Source of the DNA: Profftia sp020342455
Lineage (GTDB): Bacteria > Pseudomonadota > Gammaproteobacteria > Enterobacterales > Enterobacteriaceae
Assembly (NCBI RefSeq): GCF_020342455.1
Contig: NZ_CP080506.1
Span: 434,001 to 498,000, forward strand
Direction of reading: 5' to 3'
Length of the DNA stretch: 64,000 nt
Positions 63,002 through 64,000 of this stretch are shown piece by piece (position 1 is the first letter of the stretch; each line of letters begins with the position of its first letter). A program made the position numbers and the translations under genes. The notes under the pieces were generated by a model. That model made no database searches. It was given only the letters and a program-made list of their open reading frames with translations, and was not told where the DNA came from.

Positions 63002-63280
63002 ATGCCACGTTCTCTCAAGAAAGGTCCTTTCATTGACCTACACTTGCTAAAGAAAGTAGAGAAAGCAGTGGAAAATGGAAATAAAAAACCTATTAAGACC
63101 TGGTCTCGTCGTTCGACGATTTTTCCAAACATGATCGGTTTAACTATCGCCATTCATAATGGACATCAACATGTCCCGGTATTTATAGCTGATGAAATGG
63201 TTGGTCATAAATTAGGTGAATTCGCAAATACTCGTACTTATCGCGGTCACTTAGCCGATAAAAAACCTAAAAAGCGCTAA
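63002..63280 (+). CDS. rpsS: 30S ribosomal protein S19
   Basis: 30S head protein contacting S13 and the A-site finger. 92 residues as in E. coli, from MPRSLKKGPFIDLHLL to ADKKPKKR. Starts ten bases after rplB, with AGAGGA as binding site. Confidence 0.98.
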   Translation: MPRSLKKGPFIDLHLLKKVEKAVENGNKKPIKTWSRRSTIFPNMIGLTIAIHNGHQHVPVFIADEMVGHKLGEFANTRTYRGHLADKKPKKR

Positions 63281-63296
63281 GTTACAGGAGATAGAT

Positions 63297-63629
63297 ATGG
63301 AAACTTTTGCGAAACATCGCTATGCGCGTTCTTCTGCTCAGAAGATTCGCCTCGTGGCTAACATGATTCGTGGTAAGAAGGTCTCTCAAGCATTAGAGAC
63401 GTTATCTTATACAAATAAAAAAGCTGCTGGTTTAATTAAGACAGTGCTTTATTCTGCTATTTCTAATGCAGAACACAACGATGGCGCTGACATTGATGAT
63501 CTAAGGGTTATAAAAATATTTATTGATGAAGGACCAAGTATGAAGCGTATTATGCCGCGTGCTAAAGGTCGTGCAGATCGTATCTTGAAACGCACTAGCC
63601 ACATTACAGTGGTCGTGTCTGATCATTGA
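63297..63629 (+). CDS. rplV: 50S ribosomal protein L22
   Basis: 50S protein whose hairpin reaches into the exit tunnel. 110 residues as in E. coli. ARSSAQKIRLVANMIRGKKV and GPSMKRIMPRAKGRADRILKR are conserved. AGGAGA lies before the ATG. Confidence 0.98.
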   Translation: METFAKHRYARSSAQKIRLVANMIRGKKVSQALETLSYTNKKAAGLIKTVLYSAISNAEHNDGADIDDLRVIKIFIDEGPSMKRIMPRAKGRADRILKRTSHITVVVSDH

Positions 63630-63648
63630 GACTCTTGGAGGGGCTAGT

Positions 63649-64000
63649 ATGGGTCAGAAAGTACATCCAAATGGTATGCGTTTAGGTATTGTCAAACTTT
63701 GGAATTCTACCTGGTTTGCAAATACTAAAGAGTTTGCCGATAACTTAGATGGCGATTTTAAAGTTCGTAAATTTCTAAATAAAAAACTGGAGCAGGCTTT
63801 TATTTCTCGTATTGTTATTGAACGTCCTGCAAAGAGTATTCGTGTTACTATTCATACTGCTCGTCCAGGTATAGTTATTGGTAAGAAAGGTGAAGATGTA
63901 GAAAAACTGCGTAAGGTAGTATCTGATATAGCAAAGGTTCCAGCACAAATTAATATCTCTGAAGTACGCAAACCAGAGTTAGATGCAAAATTAGTTGCTG
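63649..64000 (+). CDS. rpsC: 30S ribosomal protein S3 (3' end beyond window)
   Basis: 30S protein at the mRNA entry channel, with helicase activity. The first 117 residues are in the window, beginning MGQKVHPNGMRLGIVKLWN, with the start of the KH domain (RPGIVIGKKGEDVEKLR). GGAGGGG lies before the ATG. It is the eighth gene of the S10 operon; rplP, rpmC and rpsQ are expected to follow beyond the edge. Confidence 0.98.
   Translation, partial: MGQKVHPNGMRLGIVKLWNSTWFANTKEFADNLDGDFKVRKFLNKKLEQAFISRIVIERPAKSIRVTIHTARPGIVIGKKGEDVEKLRKVVSDIAKVPAQINISEVRKPELDAKLVA

Overview
The window looks like part of the chromosome of a long-established, vertically inherited bacterial symbiont of the Enterobacterales, most likely an insect endosymbiont. 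Three things point there. The recognisable proteins are close, nearly collinear relatives of Escherichia coli proteins (NuoCD fusion, PrmB, SuhB, TusA, S10-operon proteins). Base composition is extremely A+T-rich, most of all between genes. Only about 53% of the window is recognisable gene; the rest is structureless AT-rich sequence left by gene loss. I see no insertion sequence, prophage, tRNA, rRNA, CRISPR array or plasmid gene. The genus cannot be fixed from this window alone.

Layout. 1-18012 holds minus-strand genes separated by large gaps: topA (cut by the left edge), mrcB, aroC, prmB and an M15-family peptidase gene. 21024-36268 is a complete plus-strand nuoA-N operon for respiratory complex I, the densest part of the window. 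36702-40374 is miaA-amiB-tsaE on the minus strand, the order of the enterobacterial tsaE-amiB-mutL-miaA cluster with mutL missing. 44639-52072 carries isolated mlaA, dcuA, tusA and suhB. 53664-59317 is fur(broken)-fldA-pgm, matching the E. coli fur-fldA-...-seqA-pgm block with the middle genes gone. 60255-64000 is the start of the S10 ribosomal protein operon (rpsJ-rplC-rplD-rplW-rplB-rpsS-rplV-rpsC), cut by the right edge.

Function. The retained set keeps proton-pumping NADH oxidation (nuo), translation (S10 operon, MiaA, TusA, TsaE, PrmB), cell wall synthesis and division (MrcB, AmiB, an M15 peptidase), outer-membrane lipid homeostasis (MlaA), chorismate for aromatic compounds (AroC), dicarboxylate exchange (DcuA), glucose phosphate interconversion (Pgm) and flavodoxin. 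Regulatory and repair functions expected at these loci (Fur, SeqA, MutL) are lost or eroding.

Most notable observation: SuhB is full length and perfectly collinear with E. coli SuhB, but nearly all of its inositol-monophosphatase metal and catalytic residues are replaced. This suggests a phosphatase fold kept only for its role in rRNA transcription antitermination. Others are a fur gene with a frameshift and two lost metal-sensing residues, several long perfect hairpins inside gene deserts or a coding sequence, and two unrelated heptamer tandem repeats.
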